Position numbers and translations under genes: made by a program. 64,000 nt of DNA from Serratia quinivorans (GTDB lineage: Bacteria > Pseudomonadota > Gammaproteobacteria > Enterobacterales > Enterobacteriaceae): contig UGYN01000002.1 in NCBI GenBank assembly GCA_900457075.1, positions 3,162,001-3,226,000 of the forward strand. Reading direction: 5' to 3'. Position 1 is the first letter of the stretch; each line of letters starts with the position of its first letter. The notes below the pieces were generated by a model, which saw nothing but the letters and a program-made list of their open reading frames with translations, did not search any database and was not told where the DNA came from. Positions 10,007 to 17,309 of this stretch are shown here, one piece after another.

Positions 10007-11728
10007 ATGGCCTCTGTGCTTTTGGCGTCGCAAATGGGGATCCGTGTGGCGCGAGAGATGCCTGCTAGCGTCGATTCAATTCCTCACGCTTGGTTGCTTA
10101 GAGGCGGTTATCTTTTCCAGCATGCGGCAGGCATTTTTTACTTTTCTCCTCTGATGTATCGCGTCGAGCAAAAAGTTTCCGCGCTGATTGCTGAAGAGAT
10201 CACTAAAGAAGGGGGCAGCCAAGTTCGGCTGCCGATTCTTCAGAATGCCGAGCTTTGGAAACAGTCGGGTCGTTGGGACGTGTATCGCCACGAAAAGTTG
10301 ATGTTCCAACTGACCGATCGCAAAGAAAGAGAGTTCGGTTTGTCGCCTACGGCGGAGGAAGCTGTGTGCGATATGGCGAAGAAAATGATCGTATCTTCAG
10401 CGCAACTGCCGCTTATTTTGTTCCAGCAAAATATGAAGTTTCGCGATGAACTGCGTCCGCGCTCCGGTCTGCTGCGAACCCGTGAATTCATCATGATGGA
10501 TTCCTATAGTTTTGACATCGACGAAGCGGGGTTGGACGTTTCTTATCAGAAGATGCGTCAAGCGTACCAAGCTATTTTTGAACGGTTAGGACTCAATTAC
10601 ATTATCGTTCAGGCGGACAGCGGCGCGATAGGCGGGGCCAGCTCCGAAGAGTTCATGTCGATCAGCGAAGCGGGTGAAGACACGCTGCTGTTCAATGATA
10701 TCTATGCGGCCAATTTGGAAAAGGCGGCCTCCCTGCCGGCTGAACCGATCCGCGTGCCGGAGGCGGAAAAACGCATTGTTGAAGCGAATCATTGCACGCT
10801 GGAAGCAGTCTCGGCGGAGTATGGATTTTCTCCATCATCGACGATGAAAACGGCGTTGTATGACATTCATCATTCGGGTAGCAAAGAACGGGTCGCCGTA
10901 TTAATGCGTGGTGATGGCGATGTGAATCTTGTCAAACTGGCGAGCGCGTTTGGTGGCCTGGAAGCGGTGCTGGTCGATGATGCTGAAATCAATAGCCTCA
11001 TTGCGGCTAAACCTGCTTTTCTTGGACCGTTCGGCGCGGTCGCGGATTTGAAAATGGTGGCCGATAAAAGCCTCGAGGGGCTGACATCGTTACTGACCGG
11101 AGCCGGCGAGCCAAACAAATTCGTGCTGTCAGTTAAGCCGGGGCGAGATTTTCCTTTACCCGAGTATATTGATATCCGCGAGGCGAAAGTGGGAGAACTG
11201 GGGCCGGACGGCTGTCCGCTTAAACAGTGCCGCGGCGTTGAAATCGGACATATTTTCAAACTGGGCGACAAGTATTCTAGGGCGCTTAACGCCGGAGTCT
11301 ATGACAGCACGCAGACCTTCCGCCCTTTCCAGATGGGATGCTATGGCATTGGCACTACGCGAGTCATCGCCGCATTGGTCGATCAGAACTGCGATCCGCA
11401 AACGGGGCTGATTTGGCCATTGCAGGTTGCGCCGTTCCATGTTCATTTGGTCGCGCTGAAAGCCGCGTTGCAGCCTGAAGCCTTGAAAATTGCGGCGTTA
11501 CTCGCCGAAAAAGGCGTTGAAGTGCTGGTTGACGATCGCAAAGGCTCGGCTGGGGAGCTGCTGAAAGATTCGGATATCCTCGGTTTGCCTTTGCGGATTG
11601 TGATCGGCCGTGATTTCTCCGAAGGTAACGTGGAGTTTCTCAATCGGCTGAATAACGAGCGCATGTTGGTTGATATTGATACGGTGATTGGGAGGATTTC
11701 CACGATCGTTTCCTCAACTCTTAAATAA
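10007..11728 (+). CDS. Second, divergent prolyl-tRNA synthetase, probable self-resistance copy
   Basis: Class II prolyl-tRNA synthetase, 573 residues, the length of bacterial ProRS (E. coli 572). Motif 2 (KFRDELRPRSGLLRTREF), motif 3 (MGCYGIGTTR), an insertion domain with the TMKT lysine motif of the editing site, and a C-terminal anticodon-binding domain are all visible. It is clearly divergent: the proline-site segment PTHEE reads PTAEE (A116 replaces His), and the N-terminal segment RAGMIRKLASGLYTWLP has become RGGYLFQHAAGIFYFSP. Start ATG 10007 follows AAAGGAG; an in-frame TTG at 9989 is less likely. It lies 48 bases after an NRPS whose A domain reads as proline-specific. Housekeeping proS is not expected here. 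Resistance to a ProRS-targeting product is inference. Confidence 0.88.
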   Translation: MASVLLASQMGIRVAREMPASVDSIPHAWLLRGGYLFQHAAGIFYFSPLMYRVEQKVSALIAEEITKEGGSQVRLPILQNAELWKQSGRWDVYRHEKLMFQLTDRKEREFGLSPTAEEAVCDMAKKMIVSSAQLPLILFQQNMKFRDELRPRSGLLRTREFIMMDSYSFDIDEAGLDVSYQKMRQAYQAIFERLGLNYIIVQADSGAIGGASSEEFMSISEAGEDTLLFNDIYAANLEKAASLPAEPIRVPEAEKRIVEANHCTLEAVSAEYGFSPSSTMKTALYDIHHSGSKERVAVLMRGDGDVNLVKLASAFGGLEAVLVDDAEINSLIAAKPAFLGPFGAVADLKMVADKSLEGLTSLLTGAGEPNKFVLSVKPGRDFPLPEYIDIREAKVGELGPDGCPLKQCRGVEIGHIFKLGDKYSRALNAGVYDSTQTFRPFQMGCYGIGTTRVIAALVDQNCDPQTGLIWPLQVAPFHVHLVALKAALQPEALKIAALLAEKGVEVLVDDRKGSAGELLKDSDILGLPLRIVIGRDFSEGNVEFLNRLNNERMLVDIDTVIGRISTIVSSTLK

Positions 11729-11773
11729 TATGTATTAGTCGCGACTTGATCTGATATATGGCCTTGAAAGGTT

Positions 11774-12749
11774 GAGAGTTACCGGTTTTGATATGGGTGT
11801 CGAATCCTTATACAAAACACGAGGTAACTCTCATGCTTCATACTACCAATCCCGTTATCAAACACAAAGCCGGTTTGCTCAATCTGGCGGAAGAACTCAG
11901 CAACGTATCGAAATTCTGTAAAATCATGGGCGTTTCACGTGATACATTTTATCGTTACCGCGAACTGGCCGATGAAGGTGGCGTGGATGCGCGGATAAAC
12001 CGGAGTCGTCGCGCACCAAACCTTAAGAATCGTATCGATGATGCCACTGAGCGGGCTGTTGTTGATTATGCCGTTGAGTTCCCGGCTCACGGCCAGCACC
12101 GGACCAGTAACGAGCTGCGCAAACAGGGCGTTTTTATCTCCGGTAGCGGTGTCCGTTCCGTTTGGTTACGTCATAACCTTGAGAACTTCAAAAACGCCTG
12201 AAAGCGCTGGAAGAAAAAGTGGCCCGTGACGGCATTGAACTGACTGACAGCCAGACCGCAGCGCTGGAACGTAAAGCCAGTGATGATGAAGCATGTGGTG
12301 AGATTGAAACCGCTCATCCGGGTTATCTGGGCTCACAGGACACATTCTACGTGGGCAACCTGAAAGGTGTCGGGCGTATCTATCAACAGACGTTCGTTGA
12401 TACGTACTCGAAGGTGGCTCACTGCAAGCTTTACGTCACCAAAGCGCCGATTACAGCAACTGATTTGCTACTGCCATTGTATGAGTCTTAGGGCCTGCCG
12501 ATGCTGAGAATACTGACAGACAGAGGTACAGAATATTGCGGCAAAGTGGACCACCATGATTATCAGCTTTATCTGGCGATAAATGACATCGGACACACAA
12601 AAACTAAGGCGATGTCACCACAGACCAACGGCATCTGCGAGCGGTTCCATAAAACGATCTTTTTTAAACACTCCCAGCCGTTATCATCCAAACGTGAAAG
12701 CCGATCTACTTGTTCTATAACTATCGTATCTCCTGGCCCAGCATCCTGA
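11774..12749 (+). mobile_element. Decayed IS481-family insertion sequence
   Basis: The transposase remnant is preceded by an inverted repeat (GAGAGTTACC at 11774-11783 and GGTAACTCTC at 11823-11832) and by a TGT at 11798 that may be the left tip of the element. The right end is not recognisable because the 3' part is lost. The element lies exactly between the biosynthetic cluster and the conjugative-element leading region. Confidence 0.7.
11833..12740 (+). pseudogene. IS481-family transposase, broken by frameshifts, a deletion and a stop
   Basis: Conceptual translation gives an N-terminal helix-turn-helix (NLAEELSNVSKFCKIMGVSR) and then an rve-type DDE integrase core (QTFVDTYSKVAHCKLYV, RILTDRGTEYCG, SPQTNGICERFHKTI). 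It is broken by a one-base loss in the A-run near 12190-12195, which ends the first frame at 12201. A small deletion after TATDLL and an in-frame TAG at 12489-12491 follow, and homology is lost after about 12660. The usual C-terminal part is missing. It cannot make active transposase. Confidence 0.85.
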
Positions 12750-12836
12750 AGCAGTCTTCATAAGTTCCGGCCGATGTAATGCTGCACCTGAAGCATTTTC
12801 AACATACCAGCCAGCTATACCCATTTGATACCACAT

Positions 12837-12865
12837 TTGACATAAGCTCCATTTGCTCTGAAAAT
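12837..12865 (+). promoter_or_regulatory. Candidate sigma70 promoter before the hairpin array
   Basis: A perfect -35 box TTGACA (12837-12842) is followed after 17 bases by GAAAAT (12860-12865), a fair -10 box. Transcription would start near 12872, so an RNA would begin just before the first hairpin at 12880. No other strong promoter is seen before the gene at 13205. Confidence 0.45.
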
Positions 12866-12879
12866 AAACATGCTTACTC

Positions 12880-12937
12880 GTTGTCTTCGGACAACCACCA
12901 ATGCTCAATGGGTCTGTGATGAGCGCCTTCGGGTGAC
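12880..12937 (+). repeat. Structured repeat unit A (two covarying hairpins)
   Basis: Hairpin 1 is GTTGTC-TTCG-GACAAC (12880-12895). Hairpin 2 is GCTCA (12903-12907) paired to TGAGC (12920-12924) around a 12-base loop, enclosed by CACC (12896-12899) and GGTG (12932-12935). The unit ends in GCCTTCGGGT. It is an imperfect copy of the unit at 12941-13000, with compensating changes in both stems. Confidence 0.75.
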
Positions 12938-12940
12938 CTA

Positions 12941-13000
12941 GCTGTCAGTCGACAGCCACCAATGATCCAGTCACTTGTGAGGATCGCCTTCGGGTAGTGG
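12941..13000 (+). repeat. Structured repeat unit B (two covarying hairpins)
   Basis: Hairpin 1 is GCTGTC-AGTC-GACAGC (12941-12956). Hairpin 2 is GATCC (12964-12968) paired to GGATC (12981-12985), again around a 12-base loop ending in TGTGA. The unit ends in GCCTTCGGGT like unit A. Relative to unit A, one pair in stem 1 and two in stem 2 differ on both sides, and pairing is kept. Confidence 0.75.
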
Positions 13001-13008
13001 CAAAAAAC

Positions 13009-13078
13009 GCTTCCGTAGCTTGAAAGGAAGCACACCGTTTACGGTGTAGTACATCTGCCCGCCTTTGAGAGTAGATGT
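13009..13078 (+). other. Three further hairpins after the repeat units
   Basis: GCTTCC (13009-13014) pairs with GGAAGC (13026-13031). ACACCG-TTTA-CGGTGT (13032-13047) is a perfect 6-bp hairpin. ACATCT (13051-13056) pairs with AGATGT (13073-13078). Together with the two repeat units they make about 200 bases of near-continuous local structure with no open reading frame worth calling, ending about 125 bases before the first accessory gene. Confidence 0.65.
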
Positions 13079-13150
13079 CATCGTAGTTTTGATGAACAAG
13101 GCTTAACTTTCTTACCTATGATGATTGCGCGTGACGCAATCAAATCCCAA

Positions 13151-13204
13151 GGGAAATACCTTTCCCCTGGGAGCGGTGTTTCCCTTTTTTACAGGAGAAA
13201 CACC
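13151..13204 (+). promoter_or_regulatory. Leader 1: hairpin, T-tract and sequestered ribosome site
   Basis: Arm 1 (13151-13160, GGGAAATACC) pairs with arm 2 (13175-13184, GGTGTTTCCC) over 10 bp including one G-T, directly followed by six T, as in an intrinsic terminator. Arm 2 can instead pair with the ribosome-site segment (13194-13204, GGAGAAACACC), which ends at the ATG. Arm 1 and the ribosome-site segment are near copies, so they compete for arm 2. Confidence 0.6.
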
Positions 13205-13543
13205 ATGTCTGTTTTTACTTCTTCAGTTGTTCCTGATTTCTTCTCAACCCTGCACCGTGTCAAATCGGCTGTCCAGCGAATACCTTTTCGCATGGCGCCG
13301 CCGCGTTTTACTGACTGGTACGTCAATGCGGCAGGTAATTTTGCCGTTCGCGCGCATGTTATCTGCAGTGATGATGGTTCGGTCAGCGCGTTGCTGACGC
13401 TGCGCAAAGGTTGGTACAAAGGCGAATATACCTACGCAAGCACCCATGTTGTGCTGGCTTGCAAACATACCGAGCGCAGAAAAGCTTACCGACTCGCTAG
13501 CCAACATGCTGAGCATCTGGCCAGACTGCGTTACCGCTTTTAG
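13205..13543 (+). CDS. Small basic hypothetical protein, first leading-region gene
   Basis: A 112-residue protein of unknown function. It is arginine- and lysine-rich, with no membrane segment or recognisable motif; the C-terminal third (HTERRKAYRLASQHAEHLARLRYRF) looks like a basic amphipathic helix. The start at 13205 is set by GGAG eight bases upstream and by the leader structure that ends at this ATG; the frame is open further up. It opens the series of accessory genes that share the leader design. I do not recognise the family. Confidence 0.65.
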   Translation: MSVFTSSVVPDFFSTLHRVKSAVQRIPFRMAPPRFTDWYVNAAGNFAVRAHVICSDDGSVSALLTLRKGWYKGEYTYASTHVVLACKHTERRKAYRLASQHAEHLARLRYRF

Positions 13544-13574
13544 AGCGGTCGGTTTACCCACTTAATACCCTGAC

Positions 13575-13633
13575 GGGGATTTACACCCGATATGGGGATA
13601 AATCCTGCTTTTCTTTTTGTGGAGGATTTATCG
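13575..13633 (+). promoter_or_regulatory. Leader 2: hairpin, T-tract and sequestered ribosome site
   Basis: GGATTTA (13577-13583) pairs with TAAATCC (13599-13605), with an inner CCC/GGG extension, followed by a T-rich tract (13608-13619). ATAAATCC (13598-13605) can instead pair over 8 bp with GGATTTAT (13624-13631), which overlaps the ribosome site GGAGG of the next gene. Confidence 0.6.
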
Positions 13634-14008
13634 ATGCATACCCAGTTATCCAACGTACTTGACGTGAAAACCGCGCTTGATGCGTTTCATTTCCTTTGCC
13701 TGGTTGAAGGTAAGCTCATGAGTATACGGGCTTGCCAGCGTCTGGGATTGGGTCTTGAACGTGAAGACCTCACTGAGCTGAATGATGTGGAAAATGCCGT
13801 TATCAATGCGGGAGAGGCCTTTGGTGGTTTCCTGCTGGTCATGCAGTACGGCTATATATCGACACTTTCCGCTAACGGGCAAGCGCTTATGGCTCGCCTG
13901 GATACACTGAGCAAAGATATTAACGCGTCTTATTGGGCGCAGGCCGTGGAGCAAGGCAAGCGCTATGTCGAAGCCGACATAGCTATTGGCGAGCTCGAGG
14001 TTTGGTGA
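13634..14008 (+). CDS. Hypothetical accessory protein, 124 residues
   Basis: Unknown function. The protein is soluble, mildly acidic and mostly helical by composition (LDVKTALDAFHFLCLVEG, GQALMARLDTLSKDI), with no signal peptide or catalytic motif that I can see. Start ATG 13634 follows GGAGG at 13621-13625 and sits at the end of leader 2. It belongs to a run of same-strand genes, each with its own leader, that is typical cargo of the leading region of conjugative elements. The family is not recognised. Confidence 0.65.
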   Translation: MHTQLSNVLDVKTALDAFHFLCLVEGKLMSIRACQRLGLGLEREDLTELNDVENAVINAGEAFGGFLLVMQYGYISTLSANGQALMARLDTLSKDINASYWAQAVEQGKRYVEADIAIGELEVW

Positions 14009-14042
14009 CCGGCACGGCAGCCTGACAGACACACACCCTGAC

Positions 14043-14103
14043 GGGGATTTATTCCCGTCCGGGGGATAAATCCCCCCAATTTTTTGTTACCGGAGGATTT
14101 ATC
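14043..14103 (+). promoter_or_regulatory. Leader 3: hairpin, T-tract and sequestered ribosome site
   Basis: GGGGATTTAT (14043-14052) pairs with ATAAATCCCC (14066-14075) over 10 bp, followed by a T-tract (14080-14085). ATAAATCC (14066-14073) can instead pair with GGATTTAT (14095-14102) at the ribosome site. Leaders 2 and 3 share much primary sequence, so they look like duplicates. Confidence 0.65.
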
Positions 14104-14682
14104 GTGAGTATGAACGTGTATTTTGTCGCACCACCGTCCCAGGACGCGTGGATTGATTTTACCCTGGCGGTGACCGAGGTGTTCTGGTTGTTGCCGGATG
14201 AGGCCCGGCCAGAAGGTATCACGGAAGCCGGCCAGCTGTTTGATGGCATAATCTTCGAAACGGCCGGTTTACGTTTATCACCGGAATCAGAGGAAAATAT
14301 CCCGATGCAACCGGTGCCTTACGTCGAAGAACGTGTGGGGTTCTTTAAGCGCCCCGACTTTTTTCACCGACTGGTTCTGACACTGATTCATAACCTGTGC
14401 CCTGGCTCTGTACGGATAGAGCGGAACGACTCCAGACTCGCCAAATATCCAGGATGGGAGTTGCCACTACTCTGGTTGCGCCATCACCTCAAACGCCCGG
14501 AACTTATTGCTCCGGGTGAAGTGGATGAGGCGGCACTGACTGATGACTCCATTCTTTACCATTTGGAAGGGTATAGCAGTCATAACGATGATCCCGATGA
14601 ACTGCTTTGTCGCTGGTGCGTTATTGTCGGCATGGATGACGTGCTGGCGGCGCGTTTGAATCAGGCGCATTCGGCGGCATAG
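14104..14682 (+). CDS. Hypothetical accessory protein, 192 residues
   Basis: Unknown function. It is an acidic, soluble protein with no transmembrane segment. A tryptophan- and leucine-rich middle (YPGWELPLLWLRHHLKRPEL) and the tail DELLCRWCVIVGMDDVLAARL are its most distinctive parts. The start is GTG 14104, or ATG 14110 two codons on, both after GGAGG. The leader ends exactly here. It is probably a phage- or plasmid-type accessory protein, but the family is not recognised. Confidence 0.65.
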   Translation: MSMNVYFVAPPSQDAWIDFTLAVTEVFWLLPDEARPEGITEAGQLFDGIIFETAGLRLSPESEENIPMQPVPYVEERVGFFKRPDFFHRLVLTLIHNLCPGSVRIERNDSRLAKYPGWELPLLWLRHHLKRPELIAPGEVDEAALTDDSILYHLEGYSSHNDDPDELLCRWCVIVGMDDVLAARLNQAHSAA

Positions 14683-14705
14683 TCGCGATTTTTTTATTCA
14701 CCCGG

Positions 14706-14756
14706 CAGGGCCTCCCTGCAGGGGAGCTCCTGTCCGTATACCGAGAGGAGTGACCC
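14706..14756 (+). promoter_or_regulatory. Leader 4: weaker member of the leader set
   Basis: CAGGGCCTCCC (14706-14716) pairs with GGGAGCTCCTG (14722-14732) with two mismatches. CTCCT within arm 2 can pair with AGGAG of the ribosome site (14746-14750). There is no T-tract after arm 2, so a terminator reading is weaker than for leaders 1-3. Confidence 0.4.
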
Positions 14757-15242
14757 ATGGGGCTTGATATCAACTTTTTCCGTCAGCGTAAGGCTGACTA
14801 TCCGATGTTGCCGGTTAACGGCGACTGGACACCCGTTGGCGACTGGGTGCCGTGTTCACCAGAGTGGCTGGAGGACGGCGGTGATTGTGTGCAGGCGCCG
14901 CGAATATACAACCACAAAACGTGTAACCACTACCATCCGCCGCTGCTGGTTCACTCCTGTCATTTTCGCGGGTTTACTGCGTTGATGCATTGGGTGGCCA
15001 ACAGTGTCGGTGACGTCAAAAGCGGTGAACTGATGGCGTTCGACCGCAGCGACATCCAGATGCTGCAGATGCTGTTGTCACGATTGAATGAAGCGAACTG
15101 CCATGAGGAGTTCCCTGATGACTCTCGCGACTACTGTGATGTGTACTGGATGCAGGTCGACTTACTGAAAACGTACGTTAACAGCGTACTTACCGGCTTC
15201 GATTTTAGCCGGCATCACCTTTACTTCCGGGCTTCGTGGTAA
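14757..15242 (+). CDS. Hypothetical accessory protein, 161 residues
   Basis: Unknown function. It is a tryptophan- and histidine-rich soluble protein that opens with MGLDINFFRQRK. Several Cys and His residues (CNHYHPP, HSCHFRGF) could bind metal, but no standard motif is present. Start ATG 14757 follows GAGGAG. The C-terminus (FDFSRHHLYFRASW) is short and aromatic. It lies in the accessory block between two other unrecognised genes. Confidence 0.65.
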   Translation: MGLDINFFRQRKADYPMLPVNGDWTPVGDWVPCSPEWLEDGGDCVQAPRIYNHKTCNHYHPPLLVHSCHFRGFTALMHWVANSVGDVKSGELMAFDRSDIQMLQMLLSRLNEANCHEEFPDDSRDYCDVYWMQVDLLKTYVNSVLTGFDFSRHHLYFRASW

Positions 15243-15280
15243 CACCACCACGCTGACCCTAATGTTTCATTTTCCCTGGA

Positions 15281-15330
15281 GGGGCTTTCCCTCCCGGGGA
15301 AGTCCGTCTCCAGAACACAGGAGACTTACC
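15281..15330 (+). promoter_or_regulatory. Leader 5: hairpin and sequestered ribosome site
   Basis: GGGGCTTTCCC (15281-15291) pairs imperfectly with GGGGAAGTCC (15296-15305). GTCTCC (15306-15311) pairs with GGAGAC (15320-15325), and AAGTC (15300-15304) can pair with GACTT (15323-15327), both covering the ribosome site. There is no T-tract. Confidence 0.45.
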
Positions 15331-15933
15331 ATGTTGCATTTTAACCCTGCAGAACTGCGCGCCGTGGTGGCTGAAGTCCGCGCCAATCAGTGTGCGTTGG
15401 TGTTGGCCAAAGACGACGGCGTCTATCTGATGCCGGCTGTGGGCGAACGAAACGCCACCGGCCGTATCAAGCACCTGGCGTATGCCGACGGGTGTCATCC
15501 TGATAAAGATGATGCCTGGTATGAAACGTCCCGGCGGCTCGCCGGCGGCGACGACTTTGGCGAGGCGCTGATGCTGAACGACAGTTGTATCGAGCGAATA
15601 CTGTCGCAAGGCCATGAGCTCTGGATCCACCTGTTACCCGAAACGGTCTATATGCACGTTGCCACGGTTAACTGGGTGTGTGTCGCCGACTTCCGTCGTA
15701 TAACCGCCCGCATGCTGCAGCTGGCCGAGGTCCATTACTCGGTTTGTGTCAGCCAGGATGAGTTTAAACACTGGCGTGAGCGGTCCATCAACTTGCTGGC
15801 CACGGCCTGTCATACCGATTGCAAGCGGGCAAAGCCCGCCGATCGGGAAGACTATCTGGTCATGTTCGAACGGCTGAAACAGCGTGTTGACACGGTAAAC
15901 CCGAAAGGGGCACTGCGTTACCCCGCTCTCTAA
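15331..15933 (+). CDS. Hypothetical accessory protein, 200 residues
   Basis: Unknown function. It is a soluble protein with a regular alpha/beta look (LRAVVAEVRANQCALVLAKDDGVYLMPAVGE near the N-terminus) and no catalytic motif that I can name. The C-terminal third is rich in basic residues (HTDCKRAKPADREDYLVMFERLKQRV). Start ATG 15331 follows AGGAG at 15319-15323, and leader 5 ends there. It precedes the ArdC gene by 75 bases. Confidence 0.65.
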   Translation: MLHFNPAELRAVVAEVRANQCALVLAKDDGVYLMPAVGERNATGRIKHLAYADGCHPDKDDAWYETSRRLAGGDDFGEALMLNDSCIERILSQGHELWIHLLPETVYMHVATVNWVCVADFRRITARMLQLAEVHYSVCVSQDEFKHWRERSINLLATACHTDCKRAKPADREDYLVMFERLKQRVDTVNPKGALRYPAL

Positions 15934-15948
15934 CCACTTTTTTCTGTC

Positions 15949-16008
15949 CCCTGGGGCGTATTCTTCGCCGCCAGGGGAGGAATGCGCCTTTTTTACGAGG
16001 AGCACTCC
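15949..16008 (+). promoter_or_regulatory. Leader 6: hairpin, T-tract and sequestered ribosome site
   Basis: GGCGTATTC (15955-15963) pairs with GAATGCGCC (15980-15988) over 9 bp including one G-T, followed by six T (15989-15994). An overlapping stem CCCCTGG (15948-15954) with CCAGGGG (15971-15977) extends it. GGAATGCGCC can instead pair, with two mismatches, to GGAGCACTCC (15999-16008), the ribosome site of ardC. Confidence 0.6.
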
Positions 16009-17019
16009 ATGAAGAAAACATCATCATCACGTCGGCCGGCAAAAGCCCGTCGCGAACGTACTGACCTGTACCAACAGGTTACGGACAAAATCATTGCCGC
16101 CATCGAGACGGGAACCTTGCCCTGGCGCAAGCCCTGGCGGACCGACAAGGGCCGCGGCGCGTCGACGGCCATCATGCCGCAGAACGGCACGACCGGTTAC
16201 CACTACAGCGGCGTGAATGTGCTGCTGTTATGGATGGCCGCGGACGAAAGGGGTTTTCACTCCAATCGCTGGCTCACCTACAAGCAGGCGGAAGCCGTTG
16301 GTGGGCATGTGCGTGCCGGCGAAACCGCGACCCTGGCCGTGGTATTCAAACCCTGGGACAAGCAGGTGGAGGATGCTGACGGCCGGCAGTTGTTTGACGA
16401 AGAGGGGAACCCGCTGAAAACGCGAATACCCATGCTGAAGCCGTTGTACCTGTTTAACGTTGCCCAATGCGACGACCTCCCGGAAACCGTTGTCGGCATT
16501 ACGCCGGCAGAGGAGCCGGAAGAGGAGGGGGCGTTGGTCGATGCGAAAACACAGGCTCAGGTCAGCACCCTCGTTGAGGCCTGCGGCGTTCGGGTTGAAC
16601 AGGTTTACCAGGACAGGGCATTTTACTCCCCGCTCCGCGACCGGATTGTCCTGCCACAGGTTCAGCAATTTCGAACCGAGGAGGATTACTGGTCGACGTT
16701 ATTGCATGAACTGGTGCACAGCACCGGTCATGCAACACGGCTCAACCGGGAGGGGATCACGTCTTCTTCCCGCGCGTTCGGAGACCCGGTATACGCGTTC
16801 GAGGAACTGGTGGCGGAGCTGGGCAGTGCTTTTATGTGCGCACAGCTTGGCGTCTTTGGCGACATCCAGCACGACAGTTACCTTGAACATTGGCTCAGGG
16901 TATTGCGTGAAGATAAGCGCGCGCTGTTTCGTGCGGCAAAACAGGCCCGTGAGGCGTCAGAGTTTTTACTGAAACCCCTGGCGGAACCGGTGACAACCGA
17001 TCCTGCCGTTGCGGCATGA
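16009..17019 (+). CDS. ardC: ArdC-type antirestriction protein, zincin metallopeptidase fold
   Basis: Antirestriction protein of the ArdC family, 336 residues. The N-terminal ssDNA-binding domain (DLYQQVTDKIIAAIETGTLPWRKPW) is followed by a zincin-like domain with HELVH near residue 233 and the downstream glutamate helix EELVAELGSAFMC. In conjugative plasmids ArdC protects entering single-stranded DNA from host restriction, so this gene marks the leading region that enters a recipient first. Start ATG 16009 follows GAGGAG and the leader. The stop overlaps the next frame (ATGA). Confidence 0.88.
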   Translation: MKKTSSSRRPAKARRERTDLYQQVTDKIIAAIETGTLPWRKPWRTDKGRGASTAIMPQNGTTGYHYSGVNVLLLWMAADERGFHSNRWLTYKQAEAVGGHVRAGETATLAVVFKPWDKQVEDADGRQLFDEEGNPLKTRIPMLKPLYLFNVAQCDDLPETVVGITPAEEPEEEGALVDAKTQAQVSTLVEACGVRVEQVYQDRAFYSPLRDRIVLPQVQQFRTEEDYWSTLLHELVHSTGHATRLNREGITSSSRAFGDPVYAFEELVAELGSAFMCAQLGVFGDIQHDSYLEHWLRVLREDKRALFRAAKQAREASEFLLKPLAEPVTTDPAVAA

Positions 17020-17030
17020 GGAATCTGGTG

Positions 17031-17309
17031 ATGACGATTGAACAACGTTACTGGCAGACCATTGCCGGCAGGTTACTGGCCAAATACTTTGGCCTGGCCT
17101 TAAACGATACCGATCTGTGTGAAGCGGAGTGCGTGATGGCTTTACAGGAAGCGGGAGTGCGGCCGTTTGAGGCGATCAACAACCTGGTGGATAAATACCA
17201 CCTGGTACGCCTGGGCGCCAGTCCCTTTACCCCATCATCACCGTATCTGCGCCAGGCGGAAGAGCTGGGTGTGATCGGTGAAACAGAACAGGAGATTACC
17301 GATGACTAA
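17031..17309 (+). CDS. Hypothetical protein downstream of ardC, 92 residues
   Basis: Unknown function. It is a small soluble protein with a helical first half (QRYWQTIAGRLLAKYFGL) and no motif I recognise. ATG 17031 is preferred, but ATG 17016, which overlaps the ardC stop, is also possible and would add five residues. Its end overlaps the next start by eight bases, so ardC and the two small genes after it look translationally coupled and need no leader of their own. This fits the absence of a leader structure here. Confidence 0.6.
   Translation: MTIEQRYWQTIAGRLLAKYFGLALNDTDLCEAECVMALQEAGVRPFEAINNLVDKYHLVRLGASPFTPSSPYLRQAEELGVIGETEQEITDD

Noticed and set aside
10007-11728. That this is the housekeeping proS
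   Set aside because: The sequence is strongly diverged from enterobacterial ProRS, it lies in a mobile biosynthetic operon, and the enterobacterial proS neighbours are absent. Confirmation needs the rest of the genome.
12185-12201. Programmed frameshift in the IS transposase A-run
   Set aside because: IS481-family elements usually have a single ORF, and this copy also has a stop, a deletion and a lost 3' end, so decay explains it better.
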